From positions 17,064,281-17,128,280 of the forward strand of contig NC_059373.1 in NCBI RefSeq assembly GCF_019703515.2: a stretch of 64,000 nt of DNA. Direction: 5' to 3'. This document shows positions 24,059 to 36,419 of the stretch, piece after piece. Position numbers and translations under genes: made by a program. Positions within the stretch are counted from its first letter, which is position 1, and each line of letters starts with the position of its first letter. This DNA is from Myxocyprinus asiaticus. Lineage: Eukaryota > Chordata > Actinopteri > Cypriniformes > Catostomidae. The notes under the pieces were generated by a model, which did not search any database, had not been told where the DNA came from, and was given only the letters and a program-made list of their open reading frames with translations.

Positions 24059-27000
24059 ACTCTTGACTACGACATGAAGTCTTGTTGACATGGTAGTTTA
24101 TTTGGGCCAAAAGCCGCTCACTTAGTTAGGAAGTTTAAAGTGACCAACCACAGTTTGCTTTGCTTTTATGTTATTTTTATTTTTTTATTTTTGGTTGGGT
24201 TTATCTGAAGTAGATTAAACCACAATAATAAGTGCAAAGGTATTGAGTGCAGATACTTCTGGATATCAAGATAACATCTTATGTCTGATGCCACTATCCT
24301 GGCAAATCCAGTGATTAGTTCTTCTTCAGAAGAGTTTCTTGTATCAACCTGGTACTTTATATCATGACTTGGTTTCCAAGTGGACAGTAAATCCAGCAAA
24401 TCAGTTTGATAAAGTGCTTTATAGTTTTGTGTGCAATATGCATTAGACTGTCAGTGAACGGACTGTGGATTGTTTAGGGAATAGCTGTCTGAGGCTGAGA
24501 CTTACTCTACAGTGATAACTTTAGCTTATGGACAAACTAATGGACAAGACCATAATAAAGACATCAGATATTCCAGACAAAACATTGCATCTCTGGAACA
24601 TGTTTCCACATAGAACCACACGGTTCACAGCTCATAAATATTGCTTCCTCTGGGAATTGCTTACATTTCACTGTGTATCAGCATGATGATGCACTGGGAG
24701 ACTGTATCTCTCCAGAAGCTACCCTCAACATAAAGTGAGACAAAAGGAAAAGCAATGTTAGAATATAATTATATGTTGGAATATGTTTGCCAGGAACACA
24801 GCGTCATTGCCATGCACTGCCATGTATGTGCATGAACATACACAAAGGCATCCACATTTTATCTTGTGATGGTCATTTGAATACCTATAGACTTCTATTA
24901 CATGTGATATTAAGAAAAGTTTTCGGATGATCCATTTTAAAGGGGGTGATGCTAAATACAGGTGTAAATGTGGTCGAAAACTTTCTGAGATTTGTCCACT
25001 TCAACCACAACTGAGGTGGTCGAATGTGGTCAAAAATGCATGTGACCGTATATTTGTATTGTAAATGCTAATCCTTTAAAATAAGTTTGAACCGCAGCAA
25101 AGCACGGCCTACTCACCTTTCAATCAACCGATGTGAAAACAGGAGTTTAAACTTTGCCTGTTATGTACGGTTTAAAGGTAATAACGTCCGATCTGAAATT
25201 TTGAAAAAGCAAATACATCTAAATTGTGCCTGATATCAACAAGCATTGACACAGATTAGAAGCACACACAGCTGAAGCTCAGTTAATACAGGTAATCCAC
25301 TAAAATATTGGAGAATTCTGCTCTAAACGTTAGGTTTTTGCTTAGATTAAATGCAAATATAATAGGGAGAAGTGGTGAACTGCTTTTTTCACACTTTATT
25401 TTGCGACTTTTTCTTTTGTTTTTGCAGTAACACACTGACGTAGTGATTGATGTCGCCACTAAATTGGATACTCTCCCCTTGAAATCCGAAATGAAATGAC
25501 CAGGTGAACAGTAAATGGTGATGTGTCTCACCTGTCCATTTGTGATCGGATCTCCCAAAACACATCTTAATACTAGGTTTAAATGGAGCCTTGCAAAATG
25601 TAATTTTCTTTACTTCACTGTCTTCACTTTATCTTGGCTAGTAGTATAATTCCAGCTAAATGAAGTCCATAAATGCTGTGTTTTGTTTGTTATGTTGGTG
25701 ACAAGGTTTAAGATGTTTATAAATGTGTTTTTATCCTGCTTTACAAACAAATACAATTAATTGGAATTTTGGGTCTGGTCATGAAAGGTAGTATTTCAAG
25801 TCTCTTACAGGTGTATTTATTCATTTTTTAATTTGTTAGGCAGAAAAAGAAACCAAATGAAACCAAAACAGTCTGTTGTAGACTCATCTATCACCTGGGC
25901 TAGTAGAAAGACATGCAGCAACAGAAGACTAGATGACTAGGAATTTATTCATCTAAATGCTTTTGTTTTCACCTTATACAAGGGAGCGATTTTCTCTAGT
26001 AGGCATTAATTTCTTCTCTGATTTCCTTCCCTCATTCCTCCTCTTTCTTGCTCTCATGCAGATGGAGGAATAATGACAGAGCTTAATTAAACAGTTGAAG
26101 AAGTAAATAATGCAGGATTCTGCAGGCATTACATTTGTTTCTCACATCGCCATGCTAGCTGGCATCACCGAAAAATTACATGTTGCTATTCAGCCCTCTT
26201 AAATTATGCACTGCGATTAGGGATTGCGCCCTCTTTCACTCTCAGCTTCTCTCTCTCCTTCTCTTGGCTCTTTGAAGGGAGAAAATGATTACCCTTTTAT
26301 AGTCACTACAGTCCTTAGGTATCTGACACAGTTGTGTATAATAGCCTCTTACACTTTAAATGTGTTTATATACCTAATGTACGGTTTCTGTCCATATTTG
26401 ATGATTTTGATTAATCAGGTTTAATTCCTACTTGCAAATTTGCAAGTAGAAATCCCCCCAAGGCTTCTGTGTCCAAGCATACAGAATTTACGCTGTAAAA
26501 AGTGAGCAGTTGGTACCTTAAGTAGCTATTCCTTCCTGATCAGTCATATTAAATAATATTGCTTACTTGAATAAAACTAGTTTATTCAGATGTTGCCACA
26601 TGAAGCACATTTTCTTGGATTACCTGACTATAAACATTTTTTTTAGTGTATTGATCTATATAAATTGTTGTGCTGTGTTAGTGTTTTTATGCAGAACTCA
26701 TTTGTTTGCTCTTAATTCCATTCTTTGCCTGAGTGTTTCTTTACAGATGTATGGACACTCTTGCCTTAGGTCTTGATGGGTGATAGATACCTTCTGTCCT
26801 GATTTAACATCAGTAATGATTATTAATTTGACCTGGAGGGGTCTCTACAAAGAGCGATGTGTAAATTAATTATAAACTAACAATGCCAGGGTCTGGGCCA
26901 CACCCTGCAAGACATCTGAAGGTATCAGTGATTAATTGTGAAATGTGCAGATCCATCTAAAATATTTGCAGCTCTGCTGAATATTCATAGATGTATTAAA

Positions 27001-27773
27001 ACAAATTCTAGATATGTTTAAATGACCATTTGGCTGGCAGAAAATGAAGCATATCCTCTCAAACTGTAATTGCACAAACTTCTGGTATTCCATGCAAAAA
27101 AGCATACAAATCTCATAGTGTCCGACTGATGTGGGTTTTTAAAGGCTGATGCCAACATCCAGAGAGTGAGGTGGCCATTGGCTATTATTACACAGCTCTC
27201 TGGAATATTTTATTCTGATCGGCCAACCACACTATCCAGAGGTCTGATAATTTATCAGGGGGTACATTTATATTTCTACTTCATATCATTCTGTGATCTC
27301 TTTAAGTAAGCTAATTAAATAATCTCTATTCTATATTATATGCCTATATATTATTTGTTTAGCAAGTAGTCTTGTAGTAAGTGGAATAATGAGGAGTCAG
27401 ATGGTCAACAGAACTCCGTTGCAAATTGCAGGTGGAAATCAGCTGTTTTGTGAGACTCCACAGACACTTTCTTTCAAATAATAACATAATGTCAATGTAA
27501 CTCAGTGTTTCATGTCCATTTATTTATTTAGTTGATAGGGAGCCATGTAATAAACTTGATAATGTACAGTCAGCTGGTCTTTATAGTAAAATAAACCCTT
27601 TCAAGGGGATAAAATATCACAATAACGATCGACAGACTGTACATTATCCATTATATTAAAACAACAACAACAACAACAAACAAACAATATGTACTACAAT
27701 TTAATGATAGCAAATAAGATGTACACAAAATTGCTCGGTTAAAATGAAATATTAATTTACTCAAAATTCCTGC
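24059..27773. other. Unique intronic sequence
   Basis: No gene recognised. An (AAC)n tract lies at about 27660-27690. The block 26040-26230 is dense in homeodomain-type words and is listed as a finding. Confidence 0.45.
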
Positions 27774-28872
27774 AACCTTGCAAAGGTGTTGGGTGTTGCC
27801 CAGCTCGCTGCTCTGCAAATGTCTGTTAGAGAGGCCCCCTGACCAGGGCCCAGGAGGCCGCTACACCCCTGGTAGAATGGGCTCGTAGCCCTACCAGGGG
27901 CGGCACATCCTGGGCGTGATATGCCATAGCTATGGTGTCAATGAGCCAGTGGGTGATCCTCTGCTTGGAGACAGCACTTCCTTTCCGCTGTGCACCAAAG
28001 CAGAAAAAGAGCTGCTCAGAGATCCTAAAGCTCTGCGTGCGATCCAAGTAGACGCGTAAAGCGAGCACCGGACACAGCAACGACAGGGCTGGGTCTGCCT
28101 CCTCTTGGGGCAGCGCTCGCAGGTTCACCACCTGGTCCCTAAAAGGGGTCATGGGAACCTTGGGCACATAGCCTGGTCAGGGTCTCAAGATCACGTGAGA
28201 GTAGCCCGGACCGAACTCCAGGCACGTTTCGCTGACAGAGAACGCTCTCAGGTCTCCTACCCTCTTGATGGAAGTGAGCACAGTCAGGAGGGCAGTCTTC
28301 AAGGAGTGTGCCTTAAGCTCAGCTGACTGCAAAGGCTCAAAGGGGGCTCTCTGTAGACCCTGAAGAAATACAGAGAGGTCCCATGAGGGAACGAGACACG
28401 GTCTGGAGGGGTTCAGCCTCCTGGCTCCTCTCAGGAACCTGATGATCAGGTCGTGCTTCCCTAAGGACTTACTGTCCACTGTGTTGTGGTGTGCTGCTAT
28501 AGCAGCAACGTACACCTTCAAGGCGGAAGGGGATAGCCGCCCTTCCAACCTCTCCTGCAGGAAGGAAAGCACCGATCCGACTGCGCATCTCTGGGGGTCT
28601 TTCCGTCAGGAAGAGCACCACTTAGCGAACAGATGCCACTTAAAGGCATACAGGCGCATCGTTGAGGGGGCCCTAGCCTGAGTGATCATGTCTACCACCG
28701 CGGGTGGTAGACCACTTAGGTCTTCCGCGTCCTGTCCTGGGGCCAGACATGGAGATTCCAGAGGTCTGGTCACGGGTGCCAGATGGTGCCCCATCCCTGA
28801 GAAAGAAGGTCCTTTTTCAGGGGAATTCGCTGGGGGGGGGCTGTCGCGAGGAGCGTGAGGTCCGAGAAACAC
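27774..28872 (-). pseudogene. DIRS B tyrosine recombinase pseudogene, truncated
   Basis: Reads LSPSALKVYVAAIAAHHN, LTSIKRVGDLRAFSV (first catalytic Arg) and, after a stop near 28170, HSTRGVAASWALVRG (HxxR box). A frameshift follows near 27826, and then ICRAASWATPNTFAR, where homology ends at about 27774, immediately before the codon for the nucleophile Tyr that copy A keeps (FARFYNL). Confidence 0.83.
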
Positions 28873-29099
28873 GTCAGGGCAGGCCAGTAGGGTGCTACCA
28901 GGATGACCTGCTCCTCGTCCTCACTGACCTTGCACAGAGTCTGTGCAAGTAGGCTCACTGGGGGAAACGCATATTTGTGTAGGCCAGGAGGCCAGCTGTG
29001 TGCCAGCACGTCTATGCCGAGAGGTGCCTCGGTCAAGGCGTACCAGAGCGGGCAGTGGGAGGATTCTTGGGAGGCAAACAGGTCTACCTGTGCCTGTCC

Positions 29100-30924
29100 A
29101 AATCGACTCCAAATCAGCTGGACCACCTGAGGGTGGAGTCTTCACTCTCCCCTGAGGGTAACCTGCCGTGACAGTGCGTCTGCTGCAGTGTTGAGGTCAC
29201 CCGGGATATGAGTGGCTCGCAGTGACTTGAAGTGCTGCTGACTCCAGAGGAGGAGACGGCGGGGAGTTGTGACATACAACGAGAGTGCAGACCGCCTTGG
29301 CGGTTGACATATGCTACCGTTGCCGTGTTGTCTGTCCGAACTAACACGTGCCTGCCCTGGATCAATGGCTGGAACATCCGCAGGGCGAGCAGAATTGTCA
29401 ACTACTCGAGGCAGTTGATGTGCCAATGCAGCCGCGGGCCCATCCATAAGCCGGCGGCTGCGTGCCCATTGCAAGCAGCGCCCCAGCCAGGAGGTTTCTG
29501 TCGTGACCACGACGTGCCCGGAGACCTGCTCTAGGGGAACACCTGCCCGTAGAAATGAGAGGTCGGTCCAAGGGCTGAAGAGACATTACAGATGCGCCAT
29601 GCCCATCTCGGGACTCAAGTTTGAAGCCAGTGCTGAAGCGGTCTCATATGCCTCAACCCGAGAGGGATGGCCACCGCTGAGGATGCCATATGCCTCAGGA
29701 GCCTCTGAAAGAGTTTCAGTGGAACCGCTGTTTTCTGTTTGAATGCCTTCAAACAGGTCAGCACCGTCTGTGTGCGCTCATTCGTGAGGCGCGCTGTCAA
29801 TGACTGAGTCCAACTCCAAACCGAGAAAAGAGATGCTCTGAACCGGGAGGAGCTTGCTCTTTTCCCAGTTGTCCCGAAGCCCTAATCGGCTGAGGTGTGA
29901 GGGCACCAAGTCCCTGTGTGCACACAACGTGTCCCGAGAGTGAGCTAGGATTAGCCAATCGTCGAGATAGTTGAGAATGCGAATGCCCACTTCCCTTAAC
30001 AGGGAAAGAGCTGCCTCTGCGAGGGGACAAGGACAGGCCGTAATGGAGGACCTTGTACTTATGCCTGACCCTCGAATGCAAACCACAGGAAGGGTCTGTG
30101 TCAAGGTAGAATCGAGACGTGAAAGTATGCGTCCTTCAGGTCTACCGCCGCGAACCAATCTTGATGCTGGACGCTCGTCAGAATGCATTTTTGCATCAGC
30201 ATCTTGAACAGGAGTCTGTGTAAAGCCTGGTTCAGTACTCGCAGGTCCAAGATTGGCCGCAACCCACCGCCTTTTTCCGGTACAATGATGTAGGGGCTGT
30301 AAAACCCCTTCTTCATCTCGGCCTGAAGGACAGGTTCTATCACACCCTTCCGTTGGAGGGTGGCGATCTTCGCGCGCAAGGTAGCAGCGTTTTCGTCCTT
30401 CACCAAGGTGAAATGGATACTGCTGAACCTGAGCAGACAGCTGGCGAACTGAATCACGTAGCCGAGTCAGACGGTCCGGACCAGCCATCGCGACGGATTG
30501 GAAAGCGCGAGCCACGCATCCAAGTGCCGCGCGAGGGGGACCAAAGGGACAACGTCATCGGACGTACCGGCAGGTGGGGCCTCACGGCGGGGTGGGGCGG
30601 AGCTCGAGGTGCCACACCATGTCGTGGCCGTGCTGAGTCTAGGGACATCGAAGCACTTACCTGGCTCCTTGTGACCACCCCCAGAACAGCCTGGGACGGG
30701 GGAGTAAGAAGCCTGTCCTTGCAACCCGTGGAGACTGTCACATCGGGGACAGATGTGTGCCACAGCTGGGCGTGCAGGGGCGGGGAGACTGCCGCTGGAG
30801 CGCCAATCCTGCACGGGAAAAAAAAATGTGGATGGTGGTCATGATGAAGACCGTGCACACCGGGTATGTGACCCAGGGAAGGAGGAAACCGCTCTTTTGC
30901 TGAACTGTTGGGTACCGCAGCCAA
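29100..30924 (-). pseudogene. DIRS B reverse transcriptase / RNase H pseudogene
   Basis: Frame 30457-30101 carries YIIVPEKGGGLRPILDLRVLN and FAAVDLKDAYFHVSILP (motif A). After an indel near 30100 the text resumes with GIRILNYLDDWLILAHS (motif C). RNase H pieces follow: CIGTSTASS, LALRMFQPLIQG, VRTDNTATVAYVNRQGG and THIPGDLNTAADALS, spread over three frames. Several frameshifts and stops make it non-functional. The RNase H text VRTDNTATVAYVN is better kept than in copy A. Confidence 0.85.
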
Positions 30925-30999
30925 TGGGCATGTGGCGAAATCAAATGAAAAGGCAACAAAAGATTCTCCACCTGGCCCTCCACCGGGGGATGGAGTGGT

Positions 31000-32506
31000 C
31001 TTACTACCAGCTCCAATGCAGTGGGTTTCATCGACCCTGGGTCACCCATCTCAGGGGCACTTTGACGACCTTTGTGGGTTCTTGGTGGCCGGCTGTGAGA
31101 CGGGTGGCATCTGCTTCCTGCAGTGGGCTCAACACCGGGGCCGGGCCGAAGGGGTGGGCTGCGGCGGAGCCGGTGTAGTCACCGCAGGGGGATGCCCTTG
31201 GCGACAAGCAGATGGGGTGCGGGATCTTGAGCCGCACCGGGGCAGGATATGCCGGAAAGCCTCCGTCTGCTGTTTCACCGTCGAGAACTGCTGGGCAAAG
31301 TCCTCGACGGTGTCACAGAATAGGCCAGCCTGGGAGATGGGGGCAGCAAGGAAATGTTTCTTGTTGGTCTCACCCATCTCGACCAGGTTGAGCCAAAGTT
31401 AGCGCTCTTGGACCACTAATGTGGACATCGTCTGCCCGAGAGACCGCGCCGTGACCTTTATCGCTCAGAGAGCAAGATCAGTCACCGAGCACAGTTCCTG
31501 CATCAGATCTGGTGTGGTAATACCCTCGTGCAGTTCTTTTAGCGCCTTGGCTTGGTTGACCTGCAGGAGAGCCATGGCATGCAGGGCAGAGGCAGCTTGT
31601 CCACAGGGACGATGTGAACCTACAGGGCTTGGACGGGAGCTTTGGGCGTCCGCACCAGGTGGTGGCGCTCTGCGGGCATAGGTGCACCGCGAGCGCCTTA
31701 TCCACTGGGGGAATCGCTGTATAGCCCCTGGCCGCCCCGCCATCGAGGGTAGTGAGGGCGGGGGAACTGAGAAATCGGGACCGGGCAGTAAAAGGTGCCT
31801 CCCACGATTTTGTCAGCTCCTCTTGCACTTCCGGGAAGAAAGGCACTGGAGTGGGGCGCGGCTGCTTTGAGCAGCGCCGCAAGCCCAGGAACCAATCATC
31901 GAGCCGCGAGGGTTCAGGGGACTGCGGAGGGTTCCACTCTAGCCCGACACTCGCGGCCGCCCGGGAAAGCATGTCCGTCATCTCTGCATCAGCCTGTGAC
32001 TGGGCAATCATCCCCGAAGGGGGGAGCCCAGCTTAGGCTTCTGTGTCCGACTGGACAAGCCCGCTCTCCGATGCTGCGCTCGAGAGCTCATCAGCTTTGC
32101 GGGCTCCGAACAAGAGGTCAAAATCGCCGTGAGACGAGCCGGCGGACTCATCTGGAAGCCCGACTGGGGCAGACGAGCGTGCTGGGGAATGGGAGGTCCG
32201 CGGGGGGATACCTGGCAGAGGCGGACCTAATGGGGTCCCCAAATCTCCCCCAGTGCTAGCTGCACTGGCCTCAAACCCATAGGTAGAAGGACCGAGGCGG
32301 GGAGCCGCTGGGGTGGCTTGCTTTCTTAAGAAAGCAAGCCATAACCACAATGTTGCCATGGTCATGTTCTCGCAGTGAGAACATGAACCATCCACGAACG
32401 CTGCCTCCATGTGGGTCGCGCCCAGACACGTAAGACAGCGATCGTGACCGTCTGAAGTTGAGAGGTAACGATCGCAACGAAGAATAACACACAATCGGAA
32501 AGGCAT
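31000..32506 (-). pseudogene. DIRS B gag-like pseudogene
   Basis: The first part is open from the ATG at 32506. It has the Cys/His cluster (CVILRCDRYLS, HDRCLTCLGATHMEAAF, CSHCENMTMATL) and then the Pro/Ser/Ala-rich domain, ending at a stop near 32036. The next frame (from about 32011) continues with QSQADAEMTDMLSRAAASVG, DDWFLGLRRCS and PFFPEVQEELTKSW, and a later frame (31377) reads FLAAPISQAGLFCDTVEDFAQQFS. It is easier to follow than copy A and was used to place the copy A start. Confidence 0.7.
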
Positions 32507-32751
32507 CTTTAAAAAGATGCGTCTTTAAAAAGACGTTCCGTGTGTGCCGCTCTTTTAGAGAAATATACTCTTTCAGGAAAATATACTCTCTTTTTTCTGC
32601 CGAAGCGCCCAGGGGCATTCTCTGCAGTGCATCAGTGCAGAGGAGGGAGAAGCCGCTGAAATGCACCATCAGATCCAGCAGAGGTGAATGAACAGTCGTG
32701 AGAATTCAGCACAGTGAGAATGACCGTTCGGCTCCGAAGAGAAAATCTGAA

Positions 32752-32830
32752 TGAGTGGTTGCGGGGATGTCCGGGGGAGTGGCATGCAAATACCACTTGC
32801 CAATTTTCATTGGCCTTTTATCAAATACCA
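32752..32830 (-). promoter_or_regulatory. DIRS B promoter block with the TATA segment missing
   Basis: The CCAAT pair (32800-32813) and the octamer (32784-32791) are kept. The stretch with the TATA box in DIRS A and in the MITE is absent: GAGTGGTTGC runs directly into GGGGATGTCCGGGGGAG, a loss of about 20 bp. Confidence 0.7.
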
Positions 32831-32854
32831 GAGGTGTCTCGGGCTCCCAAGAGT

Positions 32855-32908
32855 GACCCCTAGTGTCACTACATCGACACAATATCGAGTGAGTGACAGA
32901 TAGGGAAC
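32855..32908 (-). repeat. DIRS B terminal inverted repeat (5' end)
   Basis: Same terminal sequence as DIRS A (ends AGATAGGGAAC on the plus strand) with a local change, CAATATCGAG in place of CAACGTCGAG. Confidence 0.85.
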
Positions 32909-33156
32909 CAGGTAAATGAATTTTTTTCAACTTGAAATTTGATGACTTTTCCTACAGTGACCCCAACATTAGAAAAAGTGAAACATTGCCTTTGTTCATA
33001 TTTCCATGAAAGCTGTACACCACCAGGGTACAAATATTGTCTTAGGGTCATTTTTGACCCAGTTATAAAATAATTTACACACCACAAAAACCACAAAGAG
33101 AAATTGAGAACTAAATTTCAGACAAAATAAACATTTCTTGAAAGCATTGTTTACTA

Positions 33157-35060
33157 ATGGGGAATGCAGTCAGAGGCTATAAAGGTGCTGCAAATGACAG
33201 TACCCCCAGTTCTCTCTTTGCTGAAGCCATGAGTGCACATTTCAGTGCCCAACAGGTTGTAGATCTGATTTTTTCAGATGTCCAGGAGGAACAAGAGAAC
33301 AATGATTTAGAAGAGGAGGAGGTATCTGAAGAAGAAGATGGGGAAGAATACAACCCAGAGCACGATGCATCATCTTCAGATGAAGAAGAAATCCCCCAAG
33401 CTGAAAGAGAGATATTTTTGTCAAAGAACAGCAAAATAACATAGTCCTTGTCACCATGTGACAACCAGGGCAGGATGGCAGCACAAAATGTCATAAGGAT
33501 GACCCCAGGGCCCACAAGACATGCAGTTGCCCATGCCCAGGACATCACCTCAACATTCTACATGTTCATCACACCAGCCATTGAAAAAATAATCCTAGAG
33601 ATGACAAATTTGGAGGGTATCCGTAAATATGGAGACAACTGGAAAAGGATGGATGAGATTGACCTGCGTGGCTACATAGGGCTGCTAATCTTAGTGGGTG
33701 TGTATAGGTCCTGAGGCGAGGCTACATGTAGTCTCTGGGATGCAGAGAGTGGAAGGGCGATTTTCCGTGCCACGATGCCACTGAAAGTCTTTCACACTTT
33801 CTCAAGAATGCTACGATTTGATAACCATGAGTCAAGATCTGCAAGATGTGTGAGAGACAAACTGGCGGCCATAAGAGAGGTCTGGGAGAAGTGGGTGGAG
33901 CGTCTGCCATGCCTCTACAACCCTGGGCCTGAACTAACAGTGGATGAGCAACTGGTTCCATTCAGAGGTACATTTTTATTTTCATATCTGTAATGTAAGT
34001 GATTTTCACTGTTAATTTTATTATGTATTGCTGTAATATCATTGATTTATGTGATTGTTTTCTGTGACACTGATACTAATTACTGATAGTAATCTCTTTT
34101 GTCAAAACGTCGCTGTCCTTTCTGGCAGTATATGCCCAGCAAGCCAGCAAAGTATGGCATCAAGATATGGGTGGCCTGTGATGCACAATCCAGCTACGCT
34201 TGGAAGATGCAAGTCTACACAGGGAATCCGACCAGTGGTGGCCCGGAGAAGAACTAGGTGATGCGGATTGTGCTTGATGTGACAAATGGACTGAGGGGGC
34301 ACAATGTCACGTGTGACAATTTCTTCACCTCTTATGAACTCAGCCAGCAGCTCCTAAAGAAGATCACCATGGTTGGCACAGTTAGAAAGAACAAGCCTGA
34401 GCTCCCCCTGCACTCCTCGCAACAAGGGGGAGAGAGGCCTTCTCATCAAAGTTTGCCTTCACCCCCACCACCACTCTAGTTTCTTACCTTCCAAAGAGGA
34501 ACAAGAATATGGTCCTCCTGAGCACACTGCACAAAACGGCTGAGATCAGTGATCGTGAGGACAGGAAGCCAGCTATCATCCTGGACTACAACCACAACAA
34601 AGGAGGCGTGGACAACCTGGACAAGGTGATTGGAACTTACAGCTGCAGGAGGATGACTGCCCGCTGGCCCCTGGTCATCTTCCATAACATCATTGATGTG
34701 TCCTCATACAATGCCTTCATGATATGGAACAAGATCAACCCTACCTGGATGCCTGATAAGCGGAACAAGAGGAGGGTGTTCCTGGAGCAGCTGGGAAAGG
34801 CACTCGTAACCCCACACATTCAAAGAAGGGAGCACCTCCCCCACACAGCAGCCTCTGCAGCACTTGTGAAAGCTGTTCAGGGGGCTGAATCTTGTCCTGA
34901 TCCACCTGAGGCTGCAACTGGGGCAGGCAAGAGGAGGAAATGCCAATTCTGCCCCTCAAAGAAAGACTGTAAAACAAATACTATGTGCTACACATGTGAG
35001 AAATACATCTGCAAAGTCCATGCGCACACACTTGCATACTGTCCTACATGTGCTAATTAG
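33157..35060 (+). pseudogene. piggyBac transposase pseudogene
   Basis: The N-terminus is acidic (EEEEVSEEEDGEEYNPEHD, about residues 52-70). The DDD core includes TVDEQLVPFRG (first Asp), WVACDAQSSYAWKMQVYTG (second Asp) and NHNKGGVDNLDKVIGTYSCR (third Asp region). The C-terminus carries a Cys/His zinc domain (CQFCPSKKDCKTNTMCYTC, then CKVHAHTLAYCPTC). Damage visible: an in-frame TAG at 33442, TGA at 33712, TAG at 34255, a one-base frameshift at about 34403-34410, and a 141-bp insertion (33968-34108) that splits PFRG from RCPFWQYMPS without changing frame. The enzyme would excise and insert the element at TTAA; this copy cannot be translated through. Confidence 0.88.
33968..34108 (+). other. 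141-bp intron-like insertion in the piggyBac transposase
   Basis: Begins GTACAT and is AT-rich with stops. Removing it restores CCA TTC AGA G|GT CGC TGT, the expected PFRGRCPF. The 3' boundary reads CAAAAC rather than an AG, so it is either an intron with a mutated acceptor or a small insertion. Confidence 0.5.
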
Positions 35061-35689
35061 AGTTGATTGATTTATGTTCTTCACGTTTTTGTTTTGTATC
35101 TATTATCTTATTTTATTCTTATTTATTGTTGTTGTTTATACACCTTGTGGGTGGGGGCAATGGTTCGAAAAATGGGAGAAGACTAGTATTTTGTAGTTGA
35201 ATTCCTCATTGTACAGTACATAAGAATATATCACTATGTTGCCAAAAAAGTTCAAGACTGTTATTGTTTCCCTTCAATAAAATGCATTCAAAACTACTTT
35301 CTGCACATTTCTGCTACTTTCTTAGGCTATACAAGTGCTATCTCTTGCTAAACAATTAATGTTTACACCTATGCAGTACATTTAGCAATAATAATAATAA
35401 TAATAATAATAAACCTCTACTTTAGTAAAGAAAACAATTATGACAGGTGTGTTGTAATAAAAACGAGTGGTGTCCACTGATTAAATGGAGACTTTCTGCA
35501 CTGTGAAGAGGTAAAACCCACATATTCACAAAGTTTGTGATGAATGACAGGTTGTTTCTTCATGCAAACTAGATTTGGGGTTTAAAATTCAATCAAGCTG
35601 CTTTATTTTAGGGGTTTGGTGAAGGTGGGTCATTTTTTACCCTTAGGACAAGGGGAGTATACAGAATGTTAAGACTACACAAGGGTTAA

Positions 35690-36370
35690 TTGCCCAATAA
35701 GGCACTTTTTGGGCGTTGCCGATAATCTCAAAATGCCAAATATTAATTTGCCAATAAATTGGCCTTGCCAATATTGGCCTGACCAATAGAAATATTCATA
35801 TACAGCTGATTTCTCAGTATATGCACTCAGTGTGTGTATATACGGTATGTAGTATATGTTCTTAGAATCTCTCTTCTCTATCAGTAATTGTCTTGTATCT
35901 TACCACTGTGCTCCGTTTCACCTTCACTTTGAAATACTATATCCTGTATTTTATTCTCTTTTTATCTCTCTCCTCTCTTTCTCACATCCTCCTCCTTCTG
36001 TTCTCAGAAAGCATTCATACATGTGGCTGCTGGGCTGTGAGCGGTTCATGTAGTAATGGTGGGTGACATTATGTGTGTCAGAGTGTGAAAGAGACCCCCT
36101 GAGTGAAGCCAGGTGTAATTGCAGAAGCTTAGCCCGTGGAGTTAGCGATGTAATTAGTCATCAGCATGTAGCGGGGTTGGGACAGAGGAAGCAAGAGCAG
36201 CCACCAGCAATTATTCATCCCCGTCCTGTCACTCAAAGCTACCCATCGCCATAAATCATTTGCCATTTGTTTTGGTGTCTGATCGAGGTGTCCGCCGAGA
36301 GTTGCGGAGGATCACTGTACTGGATGGAATGTGAAAATCAGAGGTGATTAGCTTTAATTTAACCTTGTGT

Positions 36371-36372
<2 letters not shown>
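35690..36372. other. Unique intronic sequence
   Basis: No gene. The part from about 36085 to 36300 looks like a conserved non-coding element (see findings). A short (ATA)n tract lies within the transposon at about 35389-35412. Confidence 0.4.

Positions 36373-36416
<44 letters not shown>
36373..36416. repeat. (TA)n microsatellite
   Basis: About 44 bp of TA. Confidence 0.92.

Positions 36417-36419
<3 letters not shown>

Larger units (their letters stand above)
27774..32908 (-). mobile_element. DIRS-type retrotransposon, copy B, 3'-truncated
   Basis: Same family as 3623-9601, read on the minus strand from the inverted repeat at 32855-32908. The order is the same: gag-like (32506 to about 31000), RT/RNase H (about 30900-29100), recombinase (about 28870-27774). 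It stops abruptly after the recombinase text NTFAR, so the catalytic Tyr, the 3' noncoding region and the right inverted repeat are gone. A piggyBac relic begins directly beyond its left end. Confidence 0.88.
32909..35689 (+). mobile_element. piggyBac-family DNA transposon, left end eroded
   Basis: Transposase text (33157-35060) is followed by a right terminal region: GGGTCATTTTTTACCC at 35627-35642, then ACACAAGGG ending at 35685 and a TTAA at 35686-35689, the target duplication characteristic of piggyBac. Near the left, GGGTCATTTTTGACCC occurs at 33045-33060, but the outermost left repeat and its TTAA are not visible; DIRS B begins at 32908. Confidence 0.83.

Noticed and set aside
25801..25850. 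Possible exon after TCTCTTACAG
   Set aside because: The downstream sequence is low-complexity with stops and has no CUB or Sushi text.
26745..26795. Possible exon after TTTCTTTACAG
   Set aside because: The acceptor looks fair, but the frame closes within a few codons and does not continue the CUB domain.
33177..33548. Acidic/serine-rich frame on the minus strand opposite the piggyBac N-terminus
   Set aside because: It is the antisense shadow of the transposase acidic domain.
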